NCBI RefSeq assembly: GCF_024972775.1
Contig: NZ_CP092282.1
Coordinates: 930,001 to 994,000 of the forward strand
Direction: 5' to 3'
DNA length: 64,000 bases
DNA from: Dehalobacter sp. DCM
Lineage (GTDB): Bacteria > Bacillota > Desulfitobacteriia > Desulfitobacteriales > Syntrophobotulaceae
In this document: piece after piece, positions 35,305 through 44,481 of the stretch
Layout of the letters: each line of letters opens with the position of its first letter
How positions within the stretch are numbered: position 1 is the stretch's first letter
Position numbers and translations under genes: made by a program
The notes under the pieces: model-generated
Seen by the model: the letters and a program-made list of their open reading frames with translations, nothing else
Databases searched by the model: none
Told to the model about the DNA's origin: nothing

Positions 35305-35799
35305 CTAATCGCCGTCGTTTCGAACCTGGCTATGAAAGACGTCCTTTTCCCGATCATGGCTAACGGGGTGTACTTCGGAAATGACGCGTTTAACACCTCT
35401 TGCTCTGGAAGCAGCATTGGCTGCAGCTTTGATTTCATCTTTGTCGTCAGAACGACCAACTAAATGAACGCTGCCGTGGTAGCTTTTAGCCCCAATATGC
35501 TTTGTATCGACGCGGGGATCTGCCTGAAGTTCTTCAGCCACTTCAAACTCAACACCTCTGTCGGTGATCAGGCCATCGGTAGATATCGTCAGGCCGTTAC
35601 TCACATGGACAACGCCGGGTATATTCTTGACGAACCGTTCTAATCGTTCCTTTTCCGAAAGGGTATCAACAACTCCTAATAGCTGAACTTCTTCTTCAAT
35701 AACGTCAACATGGATAGCGTAGCGGTTACCAAGCTCTTCATCTTTTTCAATCGCTGCTTCGACGCTATTCTTTAATTCGATATCTTTGGAATTAGACAT
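35305..35799 (-). CDS. BON domain protein (two BON repeats)
   Basis: A 164-residue protein with two BON domains: about residues 8-75 (VEAAIEKDEELGNRYAIHVD) and about 82-150 (ADPRVDTKHIGAKSYHGSVH). BON domains bind membranes or phospholipid. No signal peptide is visible, so it is cytoplasmic or binds the inner face. It ends 2 bases from the tcdA stop codon on the other strand. Function unknown; stress-related roles are suggested for relatives such as OsmY. Confidence 0.8.
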   Translation of the reverse strand: MSNSKDIELKNSVEAAIEKDEELGNRYAIHVDVIEEEVQLLGVVDTLSEKERLERFVKNIPGVVHVSNGLTISTDGLITDRGVEFEVAEELQADPRVDTKHIGAKSYHGSVHLVGRSDDKDEIKAAANAASRARGVKRVISEVHPVSHDREKDVFHSQVRNDGD

Positions 35800-35888
35800 A
35801 GTGCGGACTCCTTTTTTACTGGCAGTATTATTGGCGTGACTACAAAAAACACTTAGACTTTGACTGCGATTTTATGGTAGCAACGACG

Positions 35889-36140
35889 TTATTGCAGGAT
35901 CGTAATTGTTTTATTCTGGTCATCAACGTCTATATAACCATGTTCTTTTAAATTTCGAAGCCACGCAGAAATCTGCTCCATAGAATCCAGCAGGTGGTTC
36001 TTGAAGTCCACTTCAGCACCCGCAAGATTCAAGAGGGAATATACACCGGCCTCGGATGCTGTCAGAGTCTTGCTGAAAATCATGTTACGCAGAACAGTTT
36101 GGTTGATTCCCATTGAATTTTCGATATGATATTTCATCAT
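35889..36140 (-). CDS. Small hypothetical winged-helix-like protein
   Basis: An 83-residue protein. The C-terminal half LKEHGYIDVDDQNKTITILQ resembles the beta-hairpin wing of a winged helix, and the middle is helical (SEAGVYSLLNLAGAEVDFK). The fold is inferred, not proven. AAGGAG lies 9 bases upstream of ATG-ATG. Its 3' neighbour on the same strand is the BON gene 90 bases further on. I cannot assign a function. Confidence 0.6.
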   Translation of the reverse strand: MMKYHIENSMGINQTVLRNMIFSKTLTASEAGVYSLLNLAGAEVDFKNHLLDSMEQISAWLRNLKEHGYIDVDDQNKTITILQ

Positions 36141-36285
36141 CTTTCTTAATCTCCTTACGATGCGTATTGGTTATCTTAGTATTTGAATTCGCAGGGCATT
36201 TATTCTAAAAAATGTTCTCAATGGAAACGGTGGTGAATACGATAAATAGCCTCGATATTTTCTCAATGAAAGGAGGTGTATGCCC

Positions 36286-36348
36286 ATGTTCACAAAACAC
36301 TGGATGCTGCGCGAAACCGCTCATTGTAAAGAAGGCTGCATAATTTAG
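36286..36348 (+). CDS. 20-residue leader-like peptide upstream of larE
   Basis: An excellent SD (AAAGGAGGTG, 36269-36278) is followed by ATG at 36286 and a 20-codon frame beginning MFTKHWMLRETAHC and ending in a second cysteine plus Ile-Ile, then TAG. A strong terminator begins 28 bases after the stop. The very good SD and short length suggest a real leader peptide or a metal-, sulfur- or Trp/Cys-sensitive attenuator, or a peptide in its own right. I do not recognise its family. Confidence 0.5.
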   Translation: MFTKHWMLRETAHCKEGCII

Positions 36349-36376
36349 TCCCGGGGAAGACGGTAAACTCTCCGCA

Positions 36377-36403
36377 AGAGCCCACATGATAATGGGCTCT
36401 TTT
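36377..36403 (+). terminator. Terminator/attenuator before larE
   Basis: AGAGCCCA / TGGGCTCT with loop CATGATAA, followed by TTTC. It lies between the leader peptide gene and larE, so it may act as an attenuator for larE if no promoter exists in 36404-36520. Confidence 0.75.
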
Positions 36404-36520
36404 CTATATGCGTCCGGCTGCGGTAAGTGATATCGAATGATATCGGATAGGCTGAGTATTAAGCCGAGATATTTTGTGATATAGTATATGTGTTGACCGC
36501 AGAATGAGAGGGTATGGCCC

Positions 36521-37336
36521 ATGGATATGAATATTAAACTGGACCTGCTGCGACAGGATTTGAACCAAATGAAGTATGTCATTGTTGCTTTTTCTGGCGG
36601 AGTAGACAGCACTTTTTTATTGAAAATAGCCTACGATATACTGGGAAATAACGTTATGGCCATCACCGCCAGATCCTCGACTTTCCCAGAGAGAGAATTA
36701 AACGAGGCTATCGGTTTTTGCCGGCAGAATGGAATCCAACAACAAATAATTGATTCTGAAGAACTTGATGATCCGCTCTTTGTCAATAATCCGCCAAATC
36801 GTTGTTATCTTTGTAAGAAACAGCTGTTTGAAAAGATCTTTCAAATAGCTTCAGAAATGGGTATTCCGTATGTTGTGGAAGGTTCAAACAAGGATGATCT
36901 CAACGATTATCGGCCGGGAAGAAAGGCTTTGCTTGAATTGGGGATCCAAAGTCCGTTGCTCAAAGCAGGCTTGACGAAAGAAGAAATAAGGCAGCTATCT
37001 AAGGCCATGGGACTGGCGACCTGGGATAAACCATCTTTTGCCTGTCTCTCATCACGCATTCCTTATGGTGAAGCAATAACAAAAGAAAAACTAACGCGAA
37101 TTGACCTTGCCGAACAGTACCTGGTCACGCTTGGATTTAAACAAGTCAGAGTAAGGTGCCATGGCGATCTGGCACGGATCGAGGTTTTGCCTGAGGAAAA
37201 TCCACGGATTGTTGAGAAGCAGATGGCAAACGCCATCTATGCTGCCTTTGCCAAATTCGGATTCCAATACACGGCCCTTGACCTGAAGGGATATCGCAGC
37301 GGCAGTATGAATGAAGGAATTCTGGCTGATACGTGA
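36521..37336 (+). CDS. larE: LarE-type ATP-dependent sulfur transferase
   Basis: A 271-residue PP-loop enzyme. The P-loop is VAFSGGVDSTFLL; the CxxC is PPNRCYLCKK (Cys95, Cys98) and the third cysteine is in KPSFACLSSRIPYG (Cys175), the position of the sacrificial cysteine of Lactobacillus LarE. LarE forms with three cysteines can carry a 4Fe-4S cluster and use exogenous sulfide. It normally makes the nickel-pincer cofactor, but larA, larB and larC are absent here. GAGAGGG is 8 bases before the ATG. It is followed by cinA. Confidence 0.85.
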   Translation: MDMNIKLDLLRQDLNQMKYVIVAFSGGVDSTFLLKIAYDILGNNVMAITARSSTFPERELNEAIGFCRQNGIQQQIIDSEELDDPLFVNNPPNRCYLCKKQLFEKIFQIASEMGIPYVVEGSNKDDLNDYRPGRKALLELGIQSPLLKAGLTKEEIRQLSKAMGLATWDKPSFACLSSRIPYGEAITKEKLTRIDLAEQYLVTLGFKQVRVRCHGDLARIEVLPEENPRIVEKQMANAIYAAFAKFGFQYTALDLKGYRSGSMNEGILADT

Positions 37337-37382
37337 TCTGAGACGACATGCAAATAGATTGTGAGGGAAGGGATGGATCAGT

Positions 37383-38597
37383 TTGGATGCGGAAATTTTA
37401 GCAGTTGGCACGGAACTCTTGATGGGGCAAATCGCCAATACCAATGCGCAGTATATCTCCGGGCGATTACAGGATATTGGGATCAATGTCTTTTATCATA
37501 GCGTCGTCGGGGATAACCCGGAACGCCTTCGGGCATGTCTGCAAATTGCACTGAATCGTTCAGACAGTGTTATTATGACCGGAGGACTGGGGCCGACTCA
37601 GGATGATTTAACGAAAGAAACGGTGACTGACATCGTTGGAAGAAAACTGGTATTGCACGAACCCAGCCGTCAGCGAATCACCGATATATTTCAAAGAACC
37701 GGATGGACGATGACGGATGCGAATCTGAAACAGGCTTATCTTCCTGAAGGCAGTATGGTTATCAATAATGATCATGGGACAGCACCGGGGTGCATTATCG
37801 AAAAAGATAATAAGGTATTGATCATGCTGCCAGGTCCGCCTTCTGAGATGAAACCGATGTTCGAACAAAGCGTTGTACCTTATTTGGAGGGAAAATCCGG
37901 GTACAGGATTGTTTCCAAATACCTGAATATAGTGGGGATTGGCGAATCCTATCTTGAGACGCAGTTAATGGATCTTATCGATGGTCAGACCAATCCAACC
38001 ATCGCGACCTACGCAAAAGAAGGCGAAGTGACGGTTAGACTTACGGCAAGACTGCCTAAAGATGACACCACTGACTTAATCGCACCACTCGAGGCGATAA
38101 TTCGGGAAAGAGTAGGCAATGCAATTTATTCCACAGGCTTTGAGAGTATAGAGGAAGTCGTTGGCAGACTACTCCAGGATAATAATTTATCCCTAGCCAT
38201 TGCGGAGACGGTAGCCGGGGGTACACTCGCTTCAAACCTATGCATGATACCCGAAATACCCAAAGGCCGATTTCATAGTATGACGGTGGATCATAGTGGA
38301 TCGATTGACCAGGACAGTGCGATTAATCAAGCCCAAACCATTAGGGAGTTCTTTGACACAGATCTTGGGGTTGCAGTTATTGGCAGCATTGGGGAAGCTG
38401 AAAACAACGGTTTGGAGCAAACAGATACTGTATATATAGCTCTTGCTTCCAGAAATAAGGATAACCCGGCAGTGATTGAACGTCATTTGTTCGGGGATGT
38501 GAACCGAAAACGTCATTCGGCGGTATTGCATGTTTTAGACATGATCCGCAATTATATCCTAAATATGCCTGAAACCAATAAGCGGCATGATATTTAG
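37383..38597 (+). CDS. cinA: CinA-like protein with degenerate C-terminal domain
   Basis: A 404-residue protein. The N-terminal molybdopterin-binding-like (COG1058) half is intact: EILAVGTELLMGQIANTNAQ, TGGLGPTQDDLTKE, and LPGPPSEMKPMFE. The C-terminal half is the CinA/PncC domain, where the usual ESCTGG catalytic motif of NMN deamidase reads ETVAGG (Thr276 in place of Ser) and the rest is divergent. Known CinA proteins cleave NMN or ADP-ribose derivatives. Here deamidase activity is doubtful. The TTG start follows GAAGGGATGG. Confidence 0.82.
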   Translation: MDAEILAVGTELLMGQIANTNAQYISGRLQDIGINVFYHSVVGDNPERLRACLQIALNRSDSVIMTGGLGPTQDDLTKETVTDIVGRKLVLHEPSRQRITDIFQRTGWTMTDANLKQAYLPEGSMVINNDHGTAPGCIIEKDNKVLIMLPGPPSEMKPMFEQSVVPYLEGKSGYRIVSKYLNIVGIGESYLETQLMDLIDGQTNPTIATYAKEGEVTVRLTARLPKDDTTDLIAPLEAIIRERVGNAIYSTGFESIEEVVGRLLQDNNLSLAIAETVAGGTLASNLCMIPEIPKGRFHSMTVDHSGSIDQDSAINQAQTIREFFDTDLGVAVIGSIGEAENNGLEQTDTVYIALASRNKDNPAVIERHLFGDVNRKRHSAVLHVLDMIRNYILNMPETNKRHDI

Positions 38598-38632
38598 AAG
38601 AAGCAACGTGAACGTACCAATTTGGTGCGAAA

Positions 38633-38662
38633 TTGACTTAGGTTATCTTACTTTGTTACAAT
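38633..38662 (+). promoter_or_regulatory. Promoter of the serine acetyltransferase gene
   Basis: TTGACT at 38633 and TACAAT at 38657 are separated by 18 bases. The start would be near 38669, about 30 bases before the gene. TACCAATTTGGTG just upstream is a small palindrome that could be a regulator site. Confidence 0.5.
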
Positions 38663-38699
38663 ACCTTAGAAACCATAACTCATTCCGAGGGGGAACAAG

Positions 38700-39650
38700 A
38701 TGGTTAAAAAACAGGAGCAAATGACTCAGCTGATTTCACATATCGCTTCCAGTTACCAGGAACAGCCCAATTCTTATACAAAGATCACCTGTCAGCTTCC
38801 CAGCCGGGATGCAATTATTGAAATTATCCGTCTCTTGCGTGAATTATTATTTCCTGGATATTTTGGCAAGCAGAACTTAACGGATAATACTCTGGACTAT
38901 CACATTGCCAATCTCTTGATTGAGATTAATGAAAAGCTGACCCAACAGATAATGTATGCCCTTCGTTACGCGCTTCATACCAAGGAATCCTGGGATAACG
39001 TGGATGTAAAAACACAGGCAGAAGATATCAGTTGGCAGTTTTTAAGCAAGATCCCGGAAATAAGAGAATATTTAGCGACAGATGTGCAGGCCGCTTATGA
39101 TGGAGACCCTGCTGCCGATGACAAGGCAATTATTATCTTTGCCTATCCCGGACTGTTAGCTATCAGCATTTATCGGATGGCACATGAATTATATTTGCTC
39201 AACGTACCGCTTATACCCCGGATCATGACCGAATATGCCCATAATGAAACCGGGATCGATATCCATGCAGGTGCTGAAATTGGCAAGTATTTCTTTATCG
39301 ATCACGGTACTGGCGTTGTTATTGGACAGACAACGATCATAGGTGATAACGTCAAAATTTATCAGGGTGTAACGCTGGGCGCGCTGTCTACACGCGGCGG
39401 TCAAAGTCTGAGAAACCATAAACGCCATCCCACGTTAGAGGATGATGTAACCGTTTATTCAGGTGCTTCCATATTCGGCGGCGAAACGGTCATTGGTAAG
39501 GGGGCGGTCATAGGCAGCAATGTCTTTATTACGCGGTCTGTTCCGTCCGGAACACGGGTCATCATTAAGAATCCAGACCTGATCTTTAAAGAACACGAGG
39601 CACATAAAGATAAAGGCGAATTGACAAATGAACTGAAACTCGAAACATAA
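38700..39650 (+). CDS. epsC: Serine O-acetyltransferase, EpsC type
   Basis: A 316-residue enzyme with a helical N-terminal domain (about 1-165) and a left-handed beta-helix of hexapeptide repeats. GIDIHAGAEIGKYFFIDHGT and IYQGVTLGALSTRGG are the SAT active-site motifs, and KRHPTLEDDVTVYSGASIFG continues the helix. It acetylates L-serine with acetyl-CoA for cysteine synthesis; cysK lies 900 bases downstream. GAGGGGGAAC precedes the ATG. Confidence 0.88.
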   Translation: MVKKQEQMTQLISHIASSYQEQPNSYTKITCQLPSRDAIIEIIRLLRELLFPGYFGKQNLTDNTLDYHIANLLIEINEKLTQQIMYALRYALHTKESWDNVDVKTQAEDISWQFLSKIPEIREYLATDVQAAYDGDPAADDKAIIIFAYPGLLAISIYRMAHELYLLNVPLIPRIMTEYAHNETGIDIHAGAEIGKYFFIDHGTGVVIGQTTIIGDNVKIYQGVTLGALSTRGGQSLRNHKRHPTLEDDVTVYSGASIFGGETVIGKGAVIGSNVFITRSVPSGTRVIIKNPDLIFKEHEAHKDKGELTNELKLET

Positions 39651-39685
39651 AAAGTTATCGTTAACAAAATAAACCAGATTTCAAA

Positions 39686-39736
39686 AGGGGCGTTGTACCA
39701 CGAACGTAAAGGTTCATGGACAATAGCCCTTTTTTT
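39686..39736. terminator. Bidirectional terminator between epsC and the Rrf2 gene
   Basis: AAAGGGGC with GTTGT pairs to ACAATA-GCCCTTT around a 25-base interior; it is followed by TTTTTT on the plus side and preceded by an A-rich run for the minus strand. Confidence 0.55.
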
Positions 39737-39743
39737 ACCTCTA

Positions 39744-40193
39744 TCAAATAGAATAATGATCAAAGGAATTACAGCTCATTTTGTTGTATTCTTCCATCAG
39801 ACTGGCCAAAGTATATGAATCCAGTACGTTAACCATCGCATTTTTAAGCTCTTCCCATACCCTTTTCGTGACACAAAACTCGGCACGGGAGCACCCCGTA
39901 TCGTGGGCGTCGTTAACACAATCAACGGGGGAGATCGGTCCCTCTAAAGCCCTGATGACATCACCCACAGTGATATTTTCAGGATCTTTCCCTAATATAT
40001 AGCCACCTTGAAATCCACGGATACTTTTGATTAAGCCGTTTTGTTTCAGAGTAATAAGCAGCTGCTCTAAATAACGTTCAGATAAATTCTGTCGTTTAGA
40101 AATACTGCTAATGGTTACCGGCCCGGTATGCTGGTTCAGCGACACATCCAAAATTGCTCGAAGACCATATCTTCCTTTTGTTGATAACTTCAC
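39744..40193 (-). CDS. Rrf2 family regulator, IscR-like
   Basis: A 149-residue winged-helix regulator. It starts MKLSTKGRYGLRAILDVSLN, has the HTH ISSISKRQNLSERYLEQLLI and the wing GFQGGYILGKDPENITVGDV. Three cysteines Cys92, Cys101 and Cys107 in PVDCVNDAHDTGCSRAEFC are placed as in IscR, which binds a 2Fe-2S cluster; the CymR type lacks them. Position between epsC and cysK suggests control of cysteine and Fe-S supply. GTG start at 40193 with GAAGGATT just upstream. Confidence 0.85.
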   Translation of the reverse strand: MKLSTKGRYGLRAILDVSLNQHTGPVTISSISKRQNLSERYLEQLLITLKQNGLIKSIRGFQGGYILGKDPENITVGDVIRALEGPISPVDCVNDAHDTGCSRAEFCVTKRVWEELKNAMVNVLDSYTLASLMEEYNKMSCNSFDHYSI

Positions 40194-40412
40194 GCCAATC
40201 CTTCTTTCATAAATTCCTATAAAGTGTAAAGGTCTTAATCAGCACCTTCTGCTATGCAATGGCATTTTAAGTCCCTAAAATCGATAGTTTCAATATACCA
40301 TACTCGGACAACATGAGGTAGTCAATCATTGACAGACTCTCGAATAACACGAACATCACCGGTCAATTGTCTGGCACGAAGACGCATAATATAAAAAAAA
40401 CTGTTAATAGTA

Positions 40413-40441
40413 TTGACAAATTATCAAATCATCACTAGGAT
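40413..40441 (+). promoter_or_regulatory. Promoter of the cysK-metY-mnmA operon
   Basis: TTGACA at 40413 and TAGGAT at 40436 with a 17-base spacer. The AT-rich direct repeats TATATATTATCTATTATATA around 40485-40505 lie downstream and could be regulator-binding sites. A second TTGACA lies near 40329 without a good -10. Confidence 0.5.
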
Positions 40442-40542
40442 AACGCTCATAACTTTAAACACTACTAAAACTATAGACATTATATATTATCTATTATATA
40501 TTATATATACGTTTAATTATTGATAGCAAGGAGGAACCGTTA

Positions 40543-41472
40543 ATGGGCAGAATTTTTGAGGAACTCACGGACCTAATTGGAGGGACCCCATTAGTTCGAT
40601 TAAAGAAAGTAACCGCGGGTACAAAGGCGAGTATTGTGGCTAAATTGGAGTCATTTAATCCTGGCGGCAGTGTTAAGGACCGTATCGCCTTAAATATGAT
40701 CAAAACGGCGGAAGATAATGGTCTGCTTAATAAGGAAACAGTTATTATTGAACCGACCAGTGGCAATACCGGGATAGGGCTAGCGTTTGTCACAGCGGCC
40801 AGAGGTTATCGTTTGATTCTCACGATGCCGGATACAATGAGCATCGAAAGGCGCAGTCTGTTAAAGGCATACGGCGCGGAGCTTGTATTAACACCGGGTG
40901 CCGAAGGCATGAAGGGCGCCATTCAAAAGGCATTAGAACTCGCTGAACAAACGCCTAATTCCTTTATTCCTCAGCAGTTTGAAAATTCAGCCAATCCGGA
41001 AATTCACCGTAAAACAACAGCGGAAGAGATTTGGAACGATACCGACGGTCTGGTTGATATTATTATCGGCGGTGTTGGCACCGGCGGAACGATTACGGGA
41101 GTGGGTGAGGTCCTTAAATCCAGAAAGCCTGACGTTAAAGTAATTGCCGTCGAGCCCTATGATTCACCGGTTCTTTCTGGCGGTAAACCGGGACCGCATA
41201 AGATACAGGGTATTGGTGCGGGGTTTGTCCCTCAAGTTCTTAATCCAGGTATTGTGGATGAAATTTTTAAGGTAACGAACGAACAGGCTTTTGATACCGG
41301 TCGTAAGCTGACACGGGAAGAAGGTATTTTAGTGGGCATTTCATCCGGTGCGGCAGCGTACGCCGCCTTGGAAGTGGCAAAACGTCCGGAGAATGAAGGG
41401 AAATTGATTGTTGTCATCCTGCCGGATACAGGTGAACGCTATCTGAGTACGGCTTTATTTCAGGAGAGTTAA
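40543..41472 (+). CDS. cysK: Cysteine synthase A (O-acetylserine sulfhydrylase)
   Basis: A 309-residue PLP enzyme of fold type II. The PLP lysine is Lys45 in [11 protein letters not shown], the asparagine loop is [13 protein letters not shown], and the phosphate-binding [11 protein letters not shown] is present. It makes cysteine from O-acetylserine and sulfide. AAGGAGG lies 8 bases upstream of the ATG. It heads an operon with metY and mnmA and complements epsC upstream. Confidence 0.93.
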   Translation: MGRIFEELTDLIGGTPLVRLKKVTAGTKASIVAKLESFNPGGSVKDRIALNMIKTAEDNGLLNKETVIIEPTSGNTGIGLAFVTAARGYRLILTMPDTMSIERRSLLKAYGAELVLTPGAEGMKGAIQKALELAEQTPNSFIPQQFENSANPEIHRKTTAEEIWNDTDGLVDIIIGGVGTGGTITGVGEVLKSRKPDVKVIAVEPYDSPVLSGGKPGPHKIQGIGAGFVPQVLNPGIVDEIFKVTNEQAFDTGRKLTREEGILVGISSGAAAYAALEVAKRPENEGKLIVVILPDTGERYLSTALFQES

Positions 41473-41531
41473 TTTATATATACTGCGAATGAACGGATGC
41501 AGTAACCCGGTTGGTGATAGCTGCGTCATAA

Positions 41532-42848
<1,317 letters not shown>

Positions 42849-42869
42849 GTTAACAACGGGAGATATTTA

Positions 42870-43949
42870 ATGAGCAAGTCTGTGGTAGTTGCAATGAGCG
42901 GTGGCGTCGATAGTTCCGTTGCCGCCCTGCTTTTGAAAAGAAAAGGATATGATGTTATCGGTATCACGATGCAGATTTGGCCGCAGCCGGAGGATAAAGC
43001 AAAAGCCTGCTGTAGTTTGGAGGCAGTGGATGATGCCCGTCAGGTTGCGGCGAAACTGGACATTCCCTATTACGTCATGAACTTCCGGCAGGAATTTGCG
43101 GAAAAGGTCATTGATCGTTTCTGCACGGAATATCTCCGCGGCAGAACACCCAATCCCTGCGTTGACTGCAATAAATACTTAAAATTTGACTCACTGCTGA
43201 ATAAAGCCCGGGGTCTGGGCGCTGATTTTATTGCGACGGGACACTATGTCCGGAATGACTATGACCCTCAGGCAAAACGCTGGCTTTTAAAAACGGGAAT
43301 CGATCCTTCGAAAGATCAAAGCTATGCGCTGTATAACCTGACTCAGGAACAGCTTGCCCAAACGCTCTTCCCGCTGGGGACATACCGTAAAGCGGAGATT
43401 AGGGAAATCGCTGCCGAAGAAGGATTGCCTGTGGCACATAAAGCCGAGAGCCAGGACATCTGTTTTGTGGAGGGAACAGCCGGTGATTTTATCAAGGAAT
43501 ACCGTCAGCTCAAAGACGACAGAAGTTTGGGGAAAATTATCGACACTCAGGGTAATGTTCTGGGCCGGCATAAAGGGATCTACCGCTATACCGTCGGTCA
43601 GCATAAAGGGCTCGGTCTGGCGCTGGGGTACCCTGTCTATGTAACCAAAATAGATGCTGATAACAATACGATTCAAGTCGGAAGGAGAGAAGAACTCTTT
43701 AGTTCAGGTCTCATTCTGGAAGAGGCTCATTTTATTTCCGGTGAGATTCCTGAGCAGACTCAAGAAATCCAAGTCAAGATCCGTTATAATGCCCCGAAAG
43801 TTCCGGCAGTCCTTTTACCGAAGCTTGAAGGTGAAATTGAAGTGGCTTTTCAGGAATGTCAGCGGGCAGTAACGCCGGGGCAGGCAGCCGTCTTTTATGA
43901 CGGTGAACATGTCTTAGGCGGGGGAATTATCCGTTCTGCAATAGAATAA
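42870..43949 (+). CDS. mnmA: tRNA-specific 2-thiouridylase MnmA
   Basis: A 359-residue enzyme. The PP-loop VAMSGGVDSSVAALLL, the catalytic cysteines in RTPNPCVDCNKYLKF (Cys97) and ESQDICFVEG, and FIATGHYVRN are all present. It puts sulfur on U34 of glutamate, glutamine and lysine tRNAs, taking it from a cysteine desulfurase relay. GGGAG lies 9 bases before the ATG. It follows metY by 21 bases, the last gene of the sulfur operon. Confidence 0.93.
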   Translation: MSKSVVVAMSGGVDSSVAALLLKRKGYDVIGITMQIWPQPEDKAKACCSLEAVDDARQVAAKLDIPYYVMNFRQEFAEKVIDRFCTEYLRGRTPNPCVDCNKYLKFDSLLNKARGLGADFIATGHYVRNDYDPQAKRWLLKTGIDPSKDQSYALYNLTQEQLAQTLFPLGTYRKAEIREIAAEEGLPVAHKAESQDICFVEGTAGDFIKEYRQLKDDRSLGKIIDTQGNVLGRHKGIYRYTVGQHKGLGLALGYPVYVTKIDADNNTIQVGRREELFSSGLILEEAHFISGEIPEQTQEIQVKIRYNAPKVPAVLLPKLEGEIEVAFQECQRAVTPGQAAVFYDGEHVLGGGIIRSAIE

Positions 43950-43962
43950 TTTGCGAAAAGTA

Positions 43963-43991
43963 TTGAAAAATAATAGAATATCGGATATAAT
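43963..43991 (+). promoter_or_regulatory. Sigma-70-type promoter for a structured RNA
   Basis: TTGAAA at 43963-43968, a 17-base spacer and a perfect TATAAT at 43986-43991, just after the mnmA stop. Transcription would begin near 43998. The next coding start is almost 500 bases away, so it probably makes a leader or an ncRNA. Confidence 0.7.
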
Positions 43992-43997
43992 TTCACT

Positions 43998-44343
43998 TGC
44001 GAAAAGAGGCATGGAGCCTTTTCAGCAAAGAATTTTTGACCGTTTTCTGTGGGGAACACAGGGGACCAAGGCCATACGGACAGCCGGGTCAAAAGCCGAA
44101 AATGGCAACTTTGTTGCCTTATTGATTGAGCCAACATCACACTTGTGAAACGGTCAATAAGAGTAGTAAAAGTAATTCCTTGCTATATAGACTCTGAAAC
44201 CTCGAAAGCAGAATAAATAACTTTGCATCCATGACCAGTACGTGTTTCCAGCGGATGTGAAGCCAAATAAAAGTTTTTCTTGATCGTTGCGCTTAGGTGT
44301 GATTGTAACTGTATACACTACAGTTGCAGCCTAAGTTTTTTTT
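43998..44343 (+). ncRNA. Structured RNA between mnmA and the polyamine genes, about 345 nt
   Basis: Seen: hairpin GAAAA-GGC with loop ATGGA and GCC-TTTTC (44001-44023); a perfect 10-bp long-range stem TTGACCGTTT (44036-44045) with AAACGGTCAA (44148-44157). Inside that stem are CTGTG/CACAG (44047-44061), GACC-GGC/GCC-GGTC with ACGGA in its loop (44064-44090) and GGCAAC/GTTGCC (44104-44118). The RNA has its own promoter and ends at a strong terminator. No T-box, tmRNA, RNase P or SRP motif is seen. Either a trans-acting ncRNA or a regulatory leader of the downstream polyamine genes. Confidence 0.55.
44292..44343 (+). terminator. Strong intrinsic terminator or attenuator
   Basis: CTTAGG / CCTAAG encloses a perfect AACTGTA / TACAGTT hairpin with loop TACAC, followed by eight Ts. 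It ends the structured RNA. If transcription goes through, the hairpin array and polyamine genes are reached, so attenuation is possible. Confidence 0.85.
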
Positions 44344-44446
44344 CTGCCCACGGATGGGAAACTGTCGCGAACACCACGGATGGTGTAGGAGCGATCTGCC
44401 CATGGAGGGGCAACTGTCGCGAACACCACGGATGGTGTAGGAGCGA
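44344..44446 (+). repeat. Tandem 52-nt repeat forming four hairpins with ANGGA loops
   Basis: Two copies of a 52-base unit (44344-44395 and 44396-44446, offset 52). The 34-base core at 44361-44394 and 44413-44446 is identical. Each core folds as TCGC-GA-ACACC, loop ACGGAT, GGTGT-AGGA-GCGA. Each is preceded by a small hairpin: CCC-ACGGAT-GGG and GCCC-ATGGAG-GGGC. All four loops contain ANGGA, the core recognised by CsrA. The array lies between a terminator and the SD of the downstream gene. Confidence 0.75.
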
Positions 44447-44481
44447 CCATTTCAGAAATTATACGATTGGAGGAAACTATT

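Noticed and set aside
36205-36612. Minus-strand 135-codon open frame covering the larE leader
   Set aside because: It runs antisense to the leader peptide, the terminator and the larE start, has no SD and no protein-like motif.
44344-44446. Guanidine-II (mini-ykkC) riboswitch, because of paired ACGG-containing hairpins
   Set aside because: That class needs ACGR tetraloops closed directly by the stem; here the loops are six bases and the downstream genes are unrelated to guanidine export.
44344-44446. CRISPR array
   Set aside because: Only two repeat units without unique spacers, and no cas genes in the window.
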